Shown: positions 49,863 to 62,500 of the stretch, piece after piece
Numbering within the stretch: the first letter of the stretch is position 1
Layout of the letters: each line of letters starts with the position of its first letter
Assembly: GCA_013400155.1 (NCBI GenBank)
Contig: VXBM01000138.1
Coordinates: 408,718 to 472,717, forward strand
From: Helopsaltes ochotensis
Lineage: Eukaryota > Chordata > Aves > Passeriformes > Locustellidae
Length of the DNA: 64,000 nt
Reading direction: 5' to 3'
Translations under genes and position numbers: made by a program
The notes under the pieces: model-generated
The model's database searches: none
The model's input: the letters and a program-made list of their open reading frames with translations, nothing else
What the model was told of the DNA's origin: nothing

Positions 49863-50571
49863 ATTTCCCTGTTACTGCTGCAGCTACTCTTCATACTTCA
49901 GAAATATCCAAAGCCTTGCTTTAACTATTCAGAAGGGATCAGGGTACCTTGCCTGGCAGATTGTGTTAGCTCCCACTTACAACTCCTGTGTAGACACTGC
50001 AGAGAGTATATGCTACATGGAGGTACAAGAAGAGGCTAGAAAATACTTCTTCCTTAAAAAGCCAAGGAGTTGTCTCTTGATCCCTTCTGAGTTGTCCTGG
50101 GGAACAGGGATTCCCAAAAAACCCCAGCTCTGATAATGTAAAAAGCTTTTACTGGGTGTTTTGAGGGGGAATAGCAGAGACTGGGAAAGCTGCTCCAGTT
50201 ACAGCTGGGAATGGTTTTTAGCATCCAATGTGTGCAGGGCAGCAAGAAACAGTTGGCATGAGAGAAGTTTGTGCTATCAGCTTGACTGCTCTCCTGATCG
50301 CCCCGGAAGGTGTGTGTTTGCTGACAGTGTTCTTAAAGGCACACAGGGATGTGCTCCTGCTCTTGCCTGTGCGTGGGAGGCTGATTCTTCTGATGGGTCC
50401 TGGGAGCTGCCCTGGCAGCTGCTGGCTCTGGGGTTGTTCCTGGTGCACCTGCAGGGGCCACCCTGGCCTTAAATATCCCTGTAAATGAAGAATCTCTGCT
50501 AATATTCTGAGAAAAGGTGAAACCTGAAGTAGAGCACCAGCTCTCCACTCTGCAGCACAGGAAAGCATAGT
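49863..50571. other. Intergenic, GC-moderate, no gene seen
   Basis: Overlapping short frames on both strands (50161-50625) come from a locally GC-richer patch with few stops. They show no domain. No repeat family is recognised. Confidence 0.5.
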
Positions 50572-50973
50572 CCTGTTGGAGCAGGTCCAGAGGAGGCTGT
50601 GAAGGTGCTCAGAGGGCTGTAACACCTCTACTGTAGGGACAGGCTAAGAGAGCTGAGGTTCAGTTTGGATAAGGAAAGACTAAATGGGAACTTTCTAGCG
50701 ACCTTCCAGTACCTAAAACATAAAAATGGAGCTGGGGAGAAACATTTTAGCAGGGCTTGTTGCAATAGGGAAAGTTAAATTTAAAGAAGGTAGACGTAGA
50801 GTAGCTACAAGGAAAAGGTAACGACAGGGGTGGTGGAGCACTGGCATGGTTTCCTCAGAGATGCCCCATCCCTGGAAACATTTAAGAGCAGTTTGGACGT
50901 GGCTCTGAGCAACCTACTCTAGTTGGAGATGTTCCTGCATGGAGACAGGGCTAGATGAGCCCTAAAGGTCTCA
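50572..50973 (+). mobile_element. CR1 LINE 3' fragment
   Basis: It follows the CR1 3' region in order: CTGTTGGAGCAGGTCCAGAG, GGACAGGCTAAGAGAGCTG, CCTTCCAGTACCTAAAAC, GGGGTGGTGGAGCACTGGC, GATGCCCCATCCCTGG, GCTCTGAGCAACCTAC, then GCCCTAAAGGTCTC. It is 5' truncated and lacks a clear terminal octamer repeat. Confidence 0.85.
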
Positions 50974-53900
50974 CGATGATTAGGCAGAGTAGGAGAAAAA
51001 GGTTGGAGATGCTATTTAGTGGACACCTCATATAAGAAATGGTTTGGTGGCAAATTCCTGTTATCTGCAGAGAAATAGATGCTGTATTTGCAGGCTGGTT
51101 ACTCAAAAGCGCCTAAAAATGTACATTTCCATTAAGGCCCACTAAATTTCTATATCTCAATTGTTTATATACAGTTTAAAATCTAATCTTTTTAAATTTC
51201 TCTTCAAGAATCAATTTTTCCCTCATAATAAACATTGTGAAACAAAATCATGGGACTATTTAGTCAGCTCTGAACTGACTGTAGGGACAGCTATCTTGAT
51301 TCCTGCAGTTTTAATAAGAAAGTTTCTAGGGCTACTGTGTCTAGATCTGCATAATGAAGGAATTAAAATGGTGATTGCAGCATAATTTTTAGTGAGCAGT
51401 AAACATTAGGAATCCCACTGAGTGACCCTGAAGTATAATTAGGCCTAGTTCTGTTAAATTATTTTCCTGTGAATATAAAGAAATGGAATAAAAGTGGGGT
51501 TTAAATGGGTTTAATATTCTTTTTATTTTTGTACTTTAAAGGAATACCAAGGTGTTAAGAGGCAAAACACTATTTGACAGACTTTGATTCTGATTAATTC
51601 TTTAGTGTTTAATCACCTTGATTTCATAGGAGTTTGAACTTAACACATAATATATGATCAAGCCCTTTAATTATGTTCATTTTCTTTTAAGCCATGGAGC
51701 TATTGATCTCTAATCTGGCATTCCATATAACATGGAATTTCACTTACTTTTGCATTAAGCCAGTATTCCCCGTTCTGCCTCCAAGGGTTCAAGCCTTCAT
51801 CTCTCATTTCCCACCTTCAAGCTAAAAGCTTGGTACTCACCCCCTTGAAGCTGTTTTACTGTACTAAAAGGTATTAAAGAGCTGTGATATGTCTCTCTAG
51901 CCACAGGAGTCAAGCCTTGTAACTAGACAATTTCTTGAGCAGGGGAAAAGCTATGCTCCAGTTTCTCCTCAAAGGATTTCATAAGCATTTTTATATGAAA
52001 AAACTCATTGATAAAACAAGTCTGGGAGAAGATATTAGGAATTTCATAATCCTGTCATGTTCACTGCATTTTGCATCCTTTATTTCCCTTATTAATCTTG
52101 GACCCTTTTCAGCAAAGGAGGACACCTTCAGCAAGAGAGATCAAATGGCTGATAGCTCGAGGATTAAACCACACACCTGAAAGAAATTGAAAACAAAACT
52201 AAGAAAAGAGAAAGACCAGCTTTGGTCTGAAATAGAGAATTAACTTTGCATTTTCTTCACTTGGATTGACTGTACCAGCCTACTACTTCATGGTATCCTC
52301 ATTTTCTGTTTTAAAGGATGAAGCATAGTAGAGTATGAGGCAAATTAAGCTTTAGCTTTATAAGGATGTACAGGGCTGTGAATGAGGAACCTCCCTGCAG
52401 CAGAAGTTGGCTAAAGAAGGGTGGCCTCTCGGGTTCCTCCGGCAGTGTTTCTGTTTGGCTGATTTAAGCATTTCTCCCTTCGGACTCATGAGTCATCAAG
52501 AGTGAATCCCGAAACGTCTGCCCTGTGCCATGGGCTGTGGAATCTACTCTGATAGACAGATGGAAAAGTTAAGTGAAACTTACTAGGCCTTATTTTGTGC
52601 CTTATGAGATGTAATGCTTTAAAAATGTTTATGGCACCAGATCTAGAAAATGGCTTGCACAGTATCTCTAACATTTGGGTTTTGTGTCCCAGGCACAGAA
52701 ACCTTTTGGGAATGTCAAGGCTTCCTGTAGTCCGTATGGGAGAAAGTCTGATCTCTCAGTGGGGGATTTAAAACAGTCTACATGTTGGTCATAGAAAAAC
52801 ATGAAGATGAGAATGTGTTTTAAGTTTTGCACCCTTCCAGAACAAGGTGTGTGGAGCGTAAATAGGGACATCTGTCTGTGTAGTCTTTCCCTGACCTGCA
52901 CATGTGAAAATAGCTCATGCAACACAGTGAGCAGTTGTTCATAAAACACATCCACTAGTTAAGAAGATAATGCTAGTTTTTTCATACAGTCTGTTCTGTT
53001 TACATCAATTCCTCAGCTGTTGCGAGTTCCAAGAACAAATTCCTACTAAACCCTTAGCCAGAACATGGGGAAAGTGCCTACAGACTGACATTTTGAGAAA
53101 AAACCAGTTTCCTTTCATTCTGAAGCTGTATAGCAATGCAGCAAGGCATTTGGGCTTTCATATGCAAAAGAGGAAGGGGTATGATTTGGTAGCCTAGCTG
53201 CTAGGGTACAGAATTAGAGATATTAAGGTATGTGCTCTAAATGCTTGCTTCTCTGACCTGTTCATTACTTTGTCTACAGTAGAGCAGTTTCAAGAGGAGT
53301 GAATGAAAAGGTTGCTTATGCCTTTATGGCTTGGTGATGGAAGGTGTGTTTTTGGACACTGTCAAGGTGAAAACATCCATTGTTTTCTAGGTGAATGATA
53401 TAACTGTTAAACTGCTGATTAGTGTTTGCCACCCTCTTCTCTGTCAACTCTTAAAAATAATTAAAAAAAAAAACGGTTAAGAGCACTAGCCCATGTTTTA
53501 TGCACAGTGGTCTCTCAGAGGATTCTTTTCATAACCAGTTCTTTTCATCTGCCCCTAAGGGGCAGAAAGAACATCTGCTTTTTGGGTGCCTGTTCCCTAA
53601 ATGGTGTCAGGTGAAAAAAAAAACATGCTTGGATTCCAGCTGGGTGTATGTGGGAGCACTAGCTGGTGAGACTGAAATAGTTCAGGGCATGCTTGAGACT
53701 ATAGTTCCTGATGCCTGGGGAACTGGAAAATCAGATAGGGAGGCAGCTTGTAATTGCAGGTGCCTGTAGATAGAGCAGCTGTTGAACAAGTTGTTTTAAA
53801 TAACAAGTTTGAACCTGGACAATATAATTCTGCTTAATGCTTGCTATAAGATTTCGTTACATTTAGTCCATGCAACCTAATGCATGCAGTTAGCTTTCTT

Positions 53901-55552
53901 TAGAAATATTTTAGTGTATTTTTAAAATAGAATTTATTGTTGGTGGGATTTTTTCCACCAAAAGTGGATGCTTTCTCATATGTGAGGATGGATTAGGAAG
54001 ATTGAGCTAGGGACCACTTTTCAGCAACATGGACACACACAGGGCCAAGGGAGGGATACCTGCAGTGTATAAAAAGCAGAAATCCTTTTGGCATCATAAC
54101 AACCCCATGCAACAGTCCAAGCTGGGAACTGGCTGGCTGGAAAGCAGCTTTGCAGCAAAAAGGGAGATGTATCTAAAATCAAATGTTTGTGCTTCTGATG
54201 GATGATGGGTTGAATGTATGTGAGCAGTGTTCCTGCGTGGTGAGGACATCTACTCATAGACTGGGCTGGGTTTCATCAGTCTTCATCTGCCTAAACTGAA
54301 GGTAAAGAGAAAACAACCAGATTGTTCTCAGGGGTGTGCAGCAGCGGACCAATGGGCACAACTTGGAGCAAGGAAAGTTTCAGACAGATGAAAAAAAAAG
54401 TTATTCCCAATGAGAGCAGATAGGCATTGACACAGTTTGCCAGGAGAGGCTGTGGCTTTTCCATTTCTTGGGGATACAAACCCTTGACTGAATGTGACCC
54501 TAGACAGCCTGTCCTGGCTTTGAAGTTGCCCCTGCTTTGAGGAGAGGTTGCTGTCACAGGTTACCCTGGCACTTTGAGCAGGAGTCACACCAAATAGCCT
54601 TGAGAGGTCCAGTCCAGGCTTGGTTACTCTTGGATAACTATTATTTTCTTGGATTAGGCACCGTGTCTTGTACACAGACCTGAACTAGTTTAAGGTGATT
54701 CAGTTTGGGAATAGATGGTTTCTCTGCAGTGACTGAGCTTGGTCCCGTTTGGGCAACTGGATTAATGCTCAGTACCAGACTTGGTAACGTATTCAGGCCA
54801 GCTGCTTCACATCCATATACAGCGATACAGCATGCAGGAGTACAGACATACCCAGTTACCTTCCATGCCACTCTCCAGGTACAAACATCCTTTACCAGAA
54901 CTGTCAATAACTGGGAACCATCATTGTGTGGTTGAACAATGTCAGACAATATACTGCACTACCAAAAAGCCCTTTTCCTAGCATATTTCTTTCAAATTTA
55001 CACATCTTCTGCTGTAATGGCTTTTTCCCAGCATGTGCCTTCTATAGCTCTATATGATTAAGAGACTAAATAAGGCTGAGCTAGAAGAGTTTATTAATAA
55101 ACAAGTAGCTGATTTTGACAATGACTGTTCCATCCAGACAGTAAGAATTTACACTGCTATTCTTACACTCCAAGTGTTTTTGAAAAAGGAGATTTTCAAT
55201 TTAAGGGAATGGACACTCACCTAATGTATCTCCTTGATACTAATAACCCTAATTTTTGAGTAGTTCATGTTTGTAGGATGCCTTTCAACATTATTATACT
55301 TTATATATATCTACATCTATAAACAATGAAATATTTTTAGTCAGTTTTCACTTTGTAACCTTTCAAGAGAATTAAATAAATTTGAAGAAGAAAACCTTGT
55401 TGAATTTAGTAAGCTTATTAATGATGGTAAGGGTTAGATTTTTACAAAGAAAAATTATGTTTACTATATTTCAAAAAGGTTTTACTGTATGAAGAATAAT
55501 ATGATATATATAACTAGGAGTAATGGGAGGAAATTAAAAATAATTTAAACTT
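50974..55552. other. Intergenic, no gene seen
   Basis: AT-rich to moderate composition. No gene, RNA gene or transposon recognised. Open frames such as 53500-53769 and 54328-54949 lack domains and lie on both strands of the same patches. Confidence 0.5.
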
Positions 55553-55710
55553 CCTGAAAATTAATTCTATTAGACTGTAGAATAAGTTCCCAGGGGAAAC
55601 AGTAGAAGGCTCATTATATGGCTTATTTAAAGCTAGATTAGATGAAATGCCTGAAGGGAGCAAGCTTGGGCTGTTTCCTGTAAGGTTGAAGGAGGTTACC
55701 TCAGAGGTAT
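55553..55710 (+). mobile_element. Very old CR1-like 3' fragment
   Basis: The order AATAAGTTCCCAGGGGAAAC, AGTAGAAGGCTCATTA, AAAGCTAGATTAGATGAAA and ACCTCAGAGGTATTTT resembles the 3' region of ancient CR1/L3-type elements. It is weak but consistent in order along about 150 bp. Confidence 0.45.
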
Positions 55711-57284
55711 TTTTTCTTTGTGAAATATTTTATTCTGTGATGTGGTCTTGGTAAGTCTTGTACATTCCTATGTGGGAATGTTCTGGAGGTACTCCTCTTT
55801 CTACAATACTTCTGTGTGATTTTGGAAATTAACTTTTTTTTCCTGTTGTAGGAGGTTATAGGTCTTTTACTGATACATATCACACTGACTGTGAGTAAAA
55901 ATATATTTTTTAAATACAACATCAGGAATAACTTGATGAAGGTAGAAGTGTGTGGATACTTCCTTTATTTTTCTTTTGGACTTACAAATTTGCTGTTAAG
56001 GTGGTTATAACCTTGACTCTGCATATCCATGAGTGATCTGAAAGTTGTGATGGTGATGCTTTGTCCTGTGCACAGGAATACAGCCCCTGGTGAGCCCAGT
56101 GTGTGTTTTGTGTGCTGGGGGTGACCTCAGGCCATTGCCAGGGCTGAACCACAGTTCCCACTGGTACAAGAGGGAGGTTACTGTGAAGCTGCTTTGTAAA
56201 AGCCCAGAAATACCTGTTTTATCACTCTCTGTGTCAGTGACTGTATAGCTATTCCATATCGAGTGGAATAGCCCCAAATTGAAAGGATGTGGAAGAATGG
56301 CTGTATAGGCATTACTCAGTGGCTGGCTGGTTTTCTCACCTGCTATTCTGGCAAAAGCAGGACTCTACAGTTTCAAAGACATCCTCTGTCCATTTTCCAT
56401 GTGTATACATGGAAACTCTTCAACTTTTTTTTTTTTTTCAGTTCCTAACTTAGTCTCTATTATAAATGCATAAGTCATATATGATCTGGACTTTCCTTAT
56501 TTGTGATTTTTACTTACACGAAAGAAGATAGTTTCTTCTACAGTGGCTTTAGAAAAGATTTTGTACTAAACAAAAGAATTTGCTGGTCTTTATAGTACTC
56601 TGTTGGATTTTTGTGGCAAATAATCAGGGTGGAAACTCTCAAAATAACTAAAGAACCAGCGGCTTATAAATTTACAGTTCTACAGTGTGAATCCGCAGTA
56701 TTTGCTCCAACAAGTTATGATTTGATAGCTGATGCCAAAGGGAGTGTAGACATTCATTTAATTTTGGATCATTAGATCCAAAGCCGTTGTGGTGGTTATG
56801 GCACACTATTATTTTTGTCCCTGTCAAAATCAATGAGCAGTTGTACTAGTGATTGGCTTAGCTGACCAGAGATGCTCAAAGCAGAAGATTAATGATGAAG
56901 AGCTGGACCATGCACACAATGTTTCAAGGGGAAATTAAGTTTTAGTTTGAAATATATTTATGTAGAATTTGCATTAATATTACCATGTAATTGCAATACT
57001 TGCATAAAGAAAAGTACCTGTAGTTTATAGTACGTCTAAACAATTGATAGATTATTTGTTATTTTTTACTTGGAGAGATTTTCTTTGGCCAATAGTTATG
57101 TGAGTTCAGTTCCTGTAATACAAAAATATCTACATCACCAGAGACTATATTGTCATCCCCTGCAATCATCATGCATGGCATATGCACAAACACATTTCCT
57201 TAAAATTGTGATTAAATCTCACCATTACTTCCAGTGATACTGCTAGATGAGCTTTCTGATTACACTGGGGTTGCATGCAAGGTT
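55711..57284. other. Intergenic, no gene seen
   Basis: AT-rich unique-looking sequence with a T run near 56426-56438. Nothing recognised. Confidence 0.5.
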
Positions 57285-58245
57285 TTGGTAGTGGGTGGAC
57301 TACGAGGGTGGCTTCTGTGAGAAGCTTCTAGAAATTCCCCATGTCTGGCAGAGCCAGTGTCAGCCCGGTCCAAAAAGGACAGGGCTGAGCCACTCAGGGA
57401 TTATGGCAGCACCTCTGACAGAGTTCAGGGGAAAAAAGATATTGCACAGGAGCCAGGAGAGAGGAGTGAGAGTATGTGAGAGCAACAATCCTGCAGACCC
57501 CAGGGCCAGTGCAGAGGGAGGGGCAGGAGATGCTCCAGGCTCTGGAGCTGAGATTCCCCTGGTGCAGCCCCTGGTGCAGCCCCTGGTGCAGCCCCTGGTG
57601 CAGCCCCTGGTGCAGCTGCACCCCTGCAGCCCGTGAAGGCCCATGGGGGAGCAGAGATCCAGCTGCAGCCCCTGGAGGATCCCACAACAAAGCAGGGGGA
57701 TGCCCAAAGGAAGCTGTGACCCGGTGTTGGAGCAGGCTCCTGGCAGGACCTGTGACTCTGTGGGGGACCCATGCTGGAACAGCCTGTCCCAAAAGAACTG
57801 CATCCTACGGGAGGCACAGACCCATGCTGGGACAGTCCAGAACTGTAGTCCATGGGAAGGACTCATGTCGGAGAAATCCCTAGAGTACTGTGTCCTGTGG
57901 GAGGGACCCCACACTGGAGCGGGGGAAGACTGTGAGGAGTCCTCCCCGAGTGATGAACCAACCACAGCCCCCATTCCCCATCCTCCTGTGAAAGAGGTTG
58001 AGGGTGGAGTAGAGGGAAGGTGTTTGTAAACTTAGTTTCATTTCTCATTATCCTCCTCTGATTTGATTTGTAATAAATTCAATAAATTTCCCCCAGTCAA
58101 GTCTGTTTTGCCTGTGATGGTCACTGCTGAGGGATCTCTCCCTGCGCTTATCTCAGCCCATGAGTCTGTCATTGTAATTTCCCTCCCCTGCTGAGGAGGG
58201 CAGTGACAGAGGGCCTTTGGTGGGAACATGGGACCCCACCACACT
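57285..58245 (+). mobile_element. Avian endogenous retrovirus LTR or LTR-leader, long
   Basis: The segment follows, by memory, a well-known avian retroviral repeat: GAGAAGCTTCTAGAAATTCCC, GCAGAGCCAGTGTCAGCC, AGGAGTGAGAGTATGTGAG, repeated modules such as GGGACCCATGCTGGAACAG, GGAAGACTGTGAGGAGTCC, then TTTCATTTCTCATTATCC, AATAAA at 58073-58078 and 58081-58086, TCTGTTTTGCCTGTGATGG and GGCCTTTGGTGGGAAC at the end. The long GC-rich open frames on both strands at 57295-58048 are products of its composition and repeats. I see no gag, pol or env sequence next to it. Confidence 0.7.
57556..57615. repeat. 12-bp minisatellite, five exact units
   Basis: CCCCTGGTGCAG is repeated five times without a mismatch, inside the LTR at 57285-58245. 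It expands a motif that occurs singly elsewhere in the element. Length variation between individuals is likely. Confidence 0.95.
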
Positions 58246-58888
58246 GAGCTTTATTTGAACAACTCTCTTCTTCTAATTACTGTTTTCTTTTTTCTTTTAG
58301 CTCAGAGGTTGTCCCATTCCTTATATAAAATTTTTGATTTCTGACAGATACTTGCAGAATTTTTCAGTTTAAATTACTCACTACCCTTTTAAACCTTTCC
58401 CACATTTTTATATACCTGCTTGGGCCACTTTGGGACTGTGTGTACTAAAACTGAACTGTGTGATTAAAATAAGACACTGGCAAAAATGGGGTACTAATCT
58501 GTGCAAAATTACAAACCTGGGAGGGACAGATGAATAGTGTTATATACTCACTATATTAGGGATACTGTTTCTACAACCTGTTTTTGCCCACTGTTTAGTG
58601 GTAACAACCAAATTTGAAGCAATGGCTTGAATGAGTAGGAAAGAGATTAAAATATTGACCAGGCAGTAAAATATTTCGATTTCATTAAGATACATCTGGC
58701 CACCAGGTGGAGACTTTGCTTTAGCTTTTCCTAAACCAAAGCTGCAAAAGAAGATATCAGCCTAAGAAGCCATTTGCACAAAAATAAAATAATCCCATTT
58801 ATTTTCCAGGTCTTCCTGTAGATAATTCTTGCAATGAAAAATTTCCCAAGCTGATCTGAGGAGCCTAAGCCTTCATTCATTGAAAAAA
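58246..58888. other. Intergenic, no gene seen
   Basis: AT-rich spacer between the LTR and the assembly gap. It holds a possible CTCF site at 58700-58713. Confidence 0.5.
58700..58713 (+). promoter_or_regulatory. Possible CTCF site
   Basis: CCACCAGGTGGAGA fits CCASYAGRKGGCRS at 12 of 14 positions; the usual C after the GG is A. It is weaker than the site at 32028-32041 and in the opposite orientation. Confidence 0.3.
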
Positions 58889-59530
58889 NNNNNNNNNNNN
58901 NNNNNNNNNNNNNNNNNNNNNNNNNNNNNNNNNNNNNNNNNNNNNNNNNNNNNNNNNNNNNNNNNNNNNNNNNNNNNNNNNNNNNNNNNNNNNNNNNNNN
59001 NNNNNNNNNNNNNNNNNNNNNNNNNNNNNNNNNNNNNNNNNNNNNNNNNNNNNNNNNNNNNNNNNNNNNNNNNNNNNNNNNNNNNNNNNNNNNNNNNNNN
59101 NNNNNNNNNNNNNNNNNNNNNNNNNNNNNNNNNNNNNNNNNNNNNNNNNNNNNNNNNNNNNNNNNNNNNNNNNNNNNNNNNNNNNNNNNNNNNNNNNNNN
59201 NNNNNNNNNNNNNNNNNNNNNNNNNNNNNNNNNNNNNNNNNNNNNNNNNNNNNNNNNNNNNNNNNNNNNNNNNNNNNNNNNNNNNNNNNNNNNNNNNNNN
59301 NNNNNNNNNNNNNNNNNNNNNNNNNNNNNNNNNNNNNNNNNNNNNNNNNNNNNNNNNNNNNNNNNNNNNNNNNNNNNNNNNNNNNNNNNNNNNNNNNNNN
59401 NNNNNNNNNNNNNNNNNNNNNNNNNNNNNNNNNNNNNNNNNNNNNNNNNNNNNNNNNNNNNNNNNNNNNNNNNNNNNNNNNNNNNNNNNNNNNNNNNNNN
59501 NNNNNNNNNNNNNNNNNNNNNNNNNNNNNN
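58889..59530. other. Assembly gap (642 N)
   Basis: All bases are N. The left flank ends in an A run and the right flank starts with 22 A (59531-59552), so the gap probably broke at a homopolymer or a poly(A)-tailed repeat. The open frames predicted across it on both strands are meaningless. Confidence 1.
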
Positions 59531-59552
59531 AAAAAAAAAAAAAAAAAAAAAA

Positions 59553-62500
59553 GAGGATGAGTTGATCTTGGATAGGTAAAAAATCCATATAGATCTGGTT
59601 TAAAAGTGTGCACGTGACAGTATTGAGTGACAGAGCAATGAAAGCTGCAGTCAGGTGAGGAATGAGGCTGGTAGCAGGTAGAGGGGTCTGAGGGATTCCA
59701 GCACTGTTCTGCTACTCTGCACTTTAGTGGGCTTAGTTTATTCCCTGGTTTTCATCCTGAAGACTGTTGGGCAAAAGAAGGGATGCCAACCCTGTTGCTG
59801 CTTTTGGCACATTCCATCAGCAGATAAATCTGAAAAATGCTCATTTGAAAAAAAGAACAAATGGAATTAAAGCCTAAGCTGGGGCTGGTGGCATCTGCTT
59901 TGGGCCTGAGGATAAATGCAGTATTTGTCTGTTGCAGTGAGAGGGAAGTTGTGGAATGGAAGGAGGTGCTGCTGTAGAAAAGTGGTGATGGTTTAAAAAA
60001 AGGAAAATGAAATCTAAATAAATACTAGAAAAAACAGTTTTAAAAATCCCAAAGGACTTTTAGGATCAAATAGCACATGGCGGTTGGACAGTTGAGGGAT
60101 TTTCTACAGATTTTGATTTGCTCTAAGTTTAGTATGAAGGTACTTATATAAGAAGGTACTTATAAAGCCATGAGGGTACCCAGTGAGTTCTGCTGGGGTT
60201 ACTGCTGCATCTAAATGTGCTCCTAGGCCACACTCATCCCTTGTGTGCTGTAGAAAAGATTCAGAGTGCCTCAGGCAAGCTGGTCTGGATGGACTTTCAG
60301 TTTTTAGTTCAGAGCTATTTTTCCCCTATTATCCACTTCTATCTTCTGTTTTTTTTCTTGAGATAGAGAACAAATTTTGGAAAGGTGTTTCATCTTAATT
60401 TGAAGTCATCACATTAATTCATTCATCATGGCTAATTGACCATTTGTCATTAGAAATACGGATCTTTAGTTTTATTATGAATTTGCCTTTTTTATCTTCC
60501 AGAAACTGGTGGTGTTTGGTGCTCTTCAGTTTGTCTTTCTAGGGACTTCATTGTAAATCATTAGAAAAATGATTCACAAAGACTAAAAAGAAGAGCCCTA
60601 TAATTAATGTTGAAACTGCTTTAGTGCTGGTTGCACATGAGGGATGTGTGGCACTCGAGGGCAGGCTCTCCTGGAGTGGACCATTTGTGCCATATGGACG
60701 CACAGTTCCATATGGTTAGAAGGAGGAGAATCTAGCACTCAAAATAAGACCTGGAAACTGCCTGATGTCCCTCATTTGTGAAAGGCAGCTCCTTGGATGC
60801 CACTGTTAGTGTGTAACTGGGGGAAAGCTTGTGCTCACATCTGTAAGGTTCATCTTCATTAGATCTTCCATGATGGTGCAATCCACAGTTCTTCAAGGTG
60901 AGACTTTGATTATATTATTGAGATTTGATTTGTAAAAGAGAACTGTTACATAATCTGCAGGTTTAAATGTGGCCCTTAATATTTGCTTCTCTTTTTGAAT
61001 TTTTACTATTTTCTTCTATGTATTACAGAGCAAAAGACTTTTTCAGCAGGTTCTTTAAAGGGCAGTGAGGTTGGTAGAGCTTACTTAGTGATTGACCATT
61101 ATGCGTAAGCCAAAAAAAGCATTAATTGCAGCAAAATATTAAGCCCCTTACTGAGATTTTTTTTTAATACAGCTTTGTGATTTGTTGAAATAAATCAGAC
61201 TAACATGGACTGTCATGGACATTATTTGCATTTGATCAATTCATGTGCTGGCCTAAGCTGCTGAACTATTCAGTCTGAAGGTTTTCACTATTGTCCTTGT
61301 TCCTGTAGATATCACGGAGTAGAAGATTAAGAGCATTATAACTTTAACATAAAACTCAGAAGCAATATAATAGGAAAAGATAGTCTACATACAACAAAAG
61401 GAAAATTTGCACGGGCTTACTTTTATCCAAACATTTGACCTCCAGCTTAGATGGCTTAAAAAGGAGGAAGAAAAACTTGTACCCATTTGTCCTGGTGCAG
61501 TAATCTGAAAGTTAACACATTGGGAAATATTTCTCCCTAACTCTGAACTGGATGTGCAATTTTTTTAAAATTAAAATCTGCATTTCTCATTCCAACCCCA
61601 TGATGGCCAGCCTACTGTCCTGTTGGAAAATAATAATGTTCTGCATTTATTCAGCATTCCTCATTGAAATATCTAGAAATCTGCTTTTCTGATACATCAG
61701 TTGTTTCATTGTTCAGATCTTCCACTGTCTCTTTCTGTAAGCAGCACTGAGTTTGAACTGTCTTCAGAGCACTTGACAGCTCTGTCTCTGGTTGTATCTT
61801 GGATCCTGTGTTCTGTCAAGTCCCCTTGACCTGGCTTTTTAAACCTCCCTGAGGTTCAAACACTCGTTTTGCTGGTAACATCCTCACAGTAGTTTATGAT
61901 TTTATCACACTGTCCTTCAGGAGAAGAACATTTAGAATTTCAGGTTTTGACATATATACTAGAGCCGAGTCCACAGCAGTATAAAGTGAACTGAATGCTT
62001 AAATCTGAATCCCTCTAAAAGTCTCAAAGCATTATGCCATTTCAAGTTGTTAGAATTTAGCTTTATCTGGTTGTGATGAATTGCCCAGTGCTGAACGCAG
62101 AATTGATGGTTCACTTCTAGCTGTGCAGATCTTGCCAGTGGAAGGTCAGAGGCACCTAAGGAGAAAGGGGGATTGAAGGCATCACTTTTTGTACATTTAT
62201 TGTCGTCAGTATTGTTAATTTAAAGAAATGTTTCAATTCCAAGAGGATGGCTCACAATTTTGTGTAAATTCTTACATTCAAATAATGGTACTGCTTGATT
62301 CAAGAAGGATTGTATTAAGTAAAGAAAGTTTTGCGGGAGTCCAGCGAAGAGTGCGCAGGTGGCAACTTTCCAGTCGTCCTCCCCACCCACAAAATTGGAT
62401 CTGCAGGGGATTGAATGTGCTCGCCTCATTTCAATCTCTGTTTATTTGAATCCATTATGTATTTTATATTTCTTATTCTGACAAAACAATCAAACAGAAT

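Noticed and set aside
57295..58048. Overlapping GC-rich ORFs of up to 204 codons, both strands
   Set aside because: They lie wholly inside an avian LTR-type repeat and include its 12-bp minisatellite; no retroviral or host domain is visible.
58731..59613. ORFs of 226-285 codons
   Set aside because: They consist mostly of N and exist only because the assembly gap contains no stop codons.
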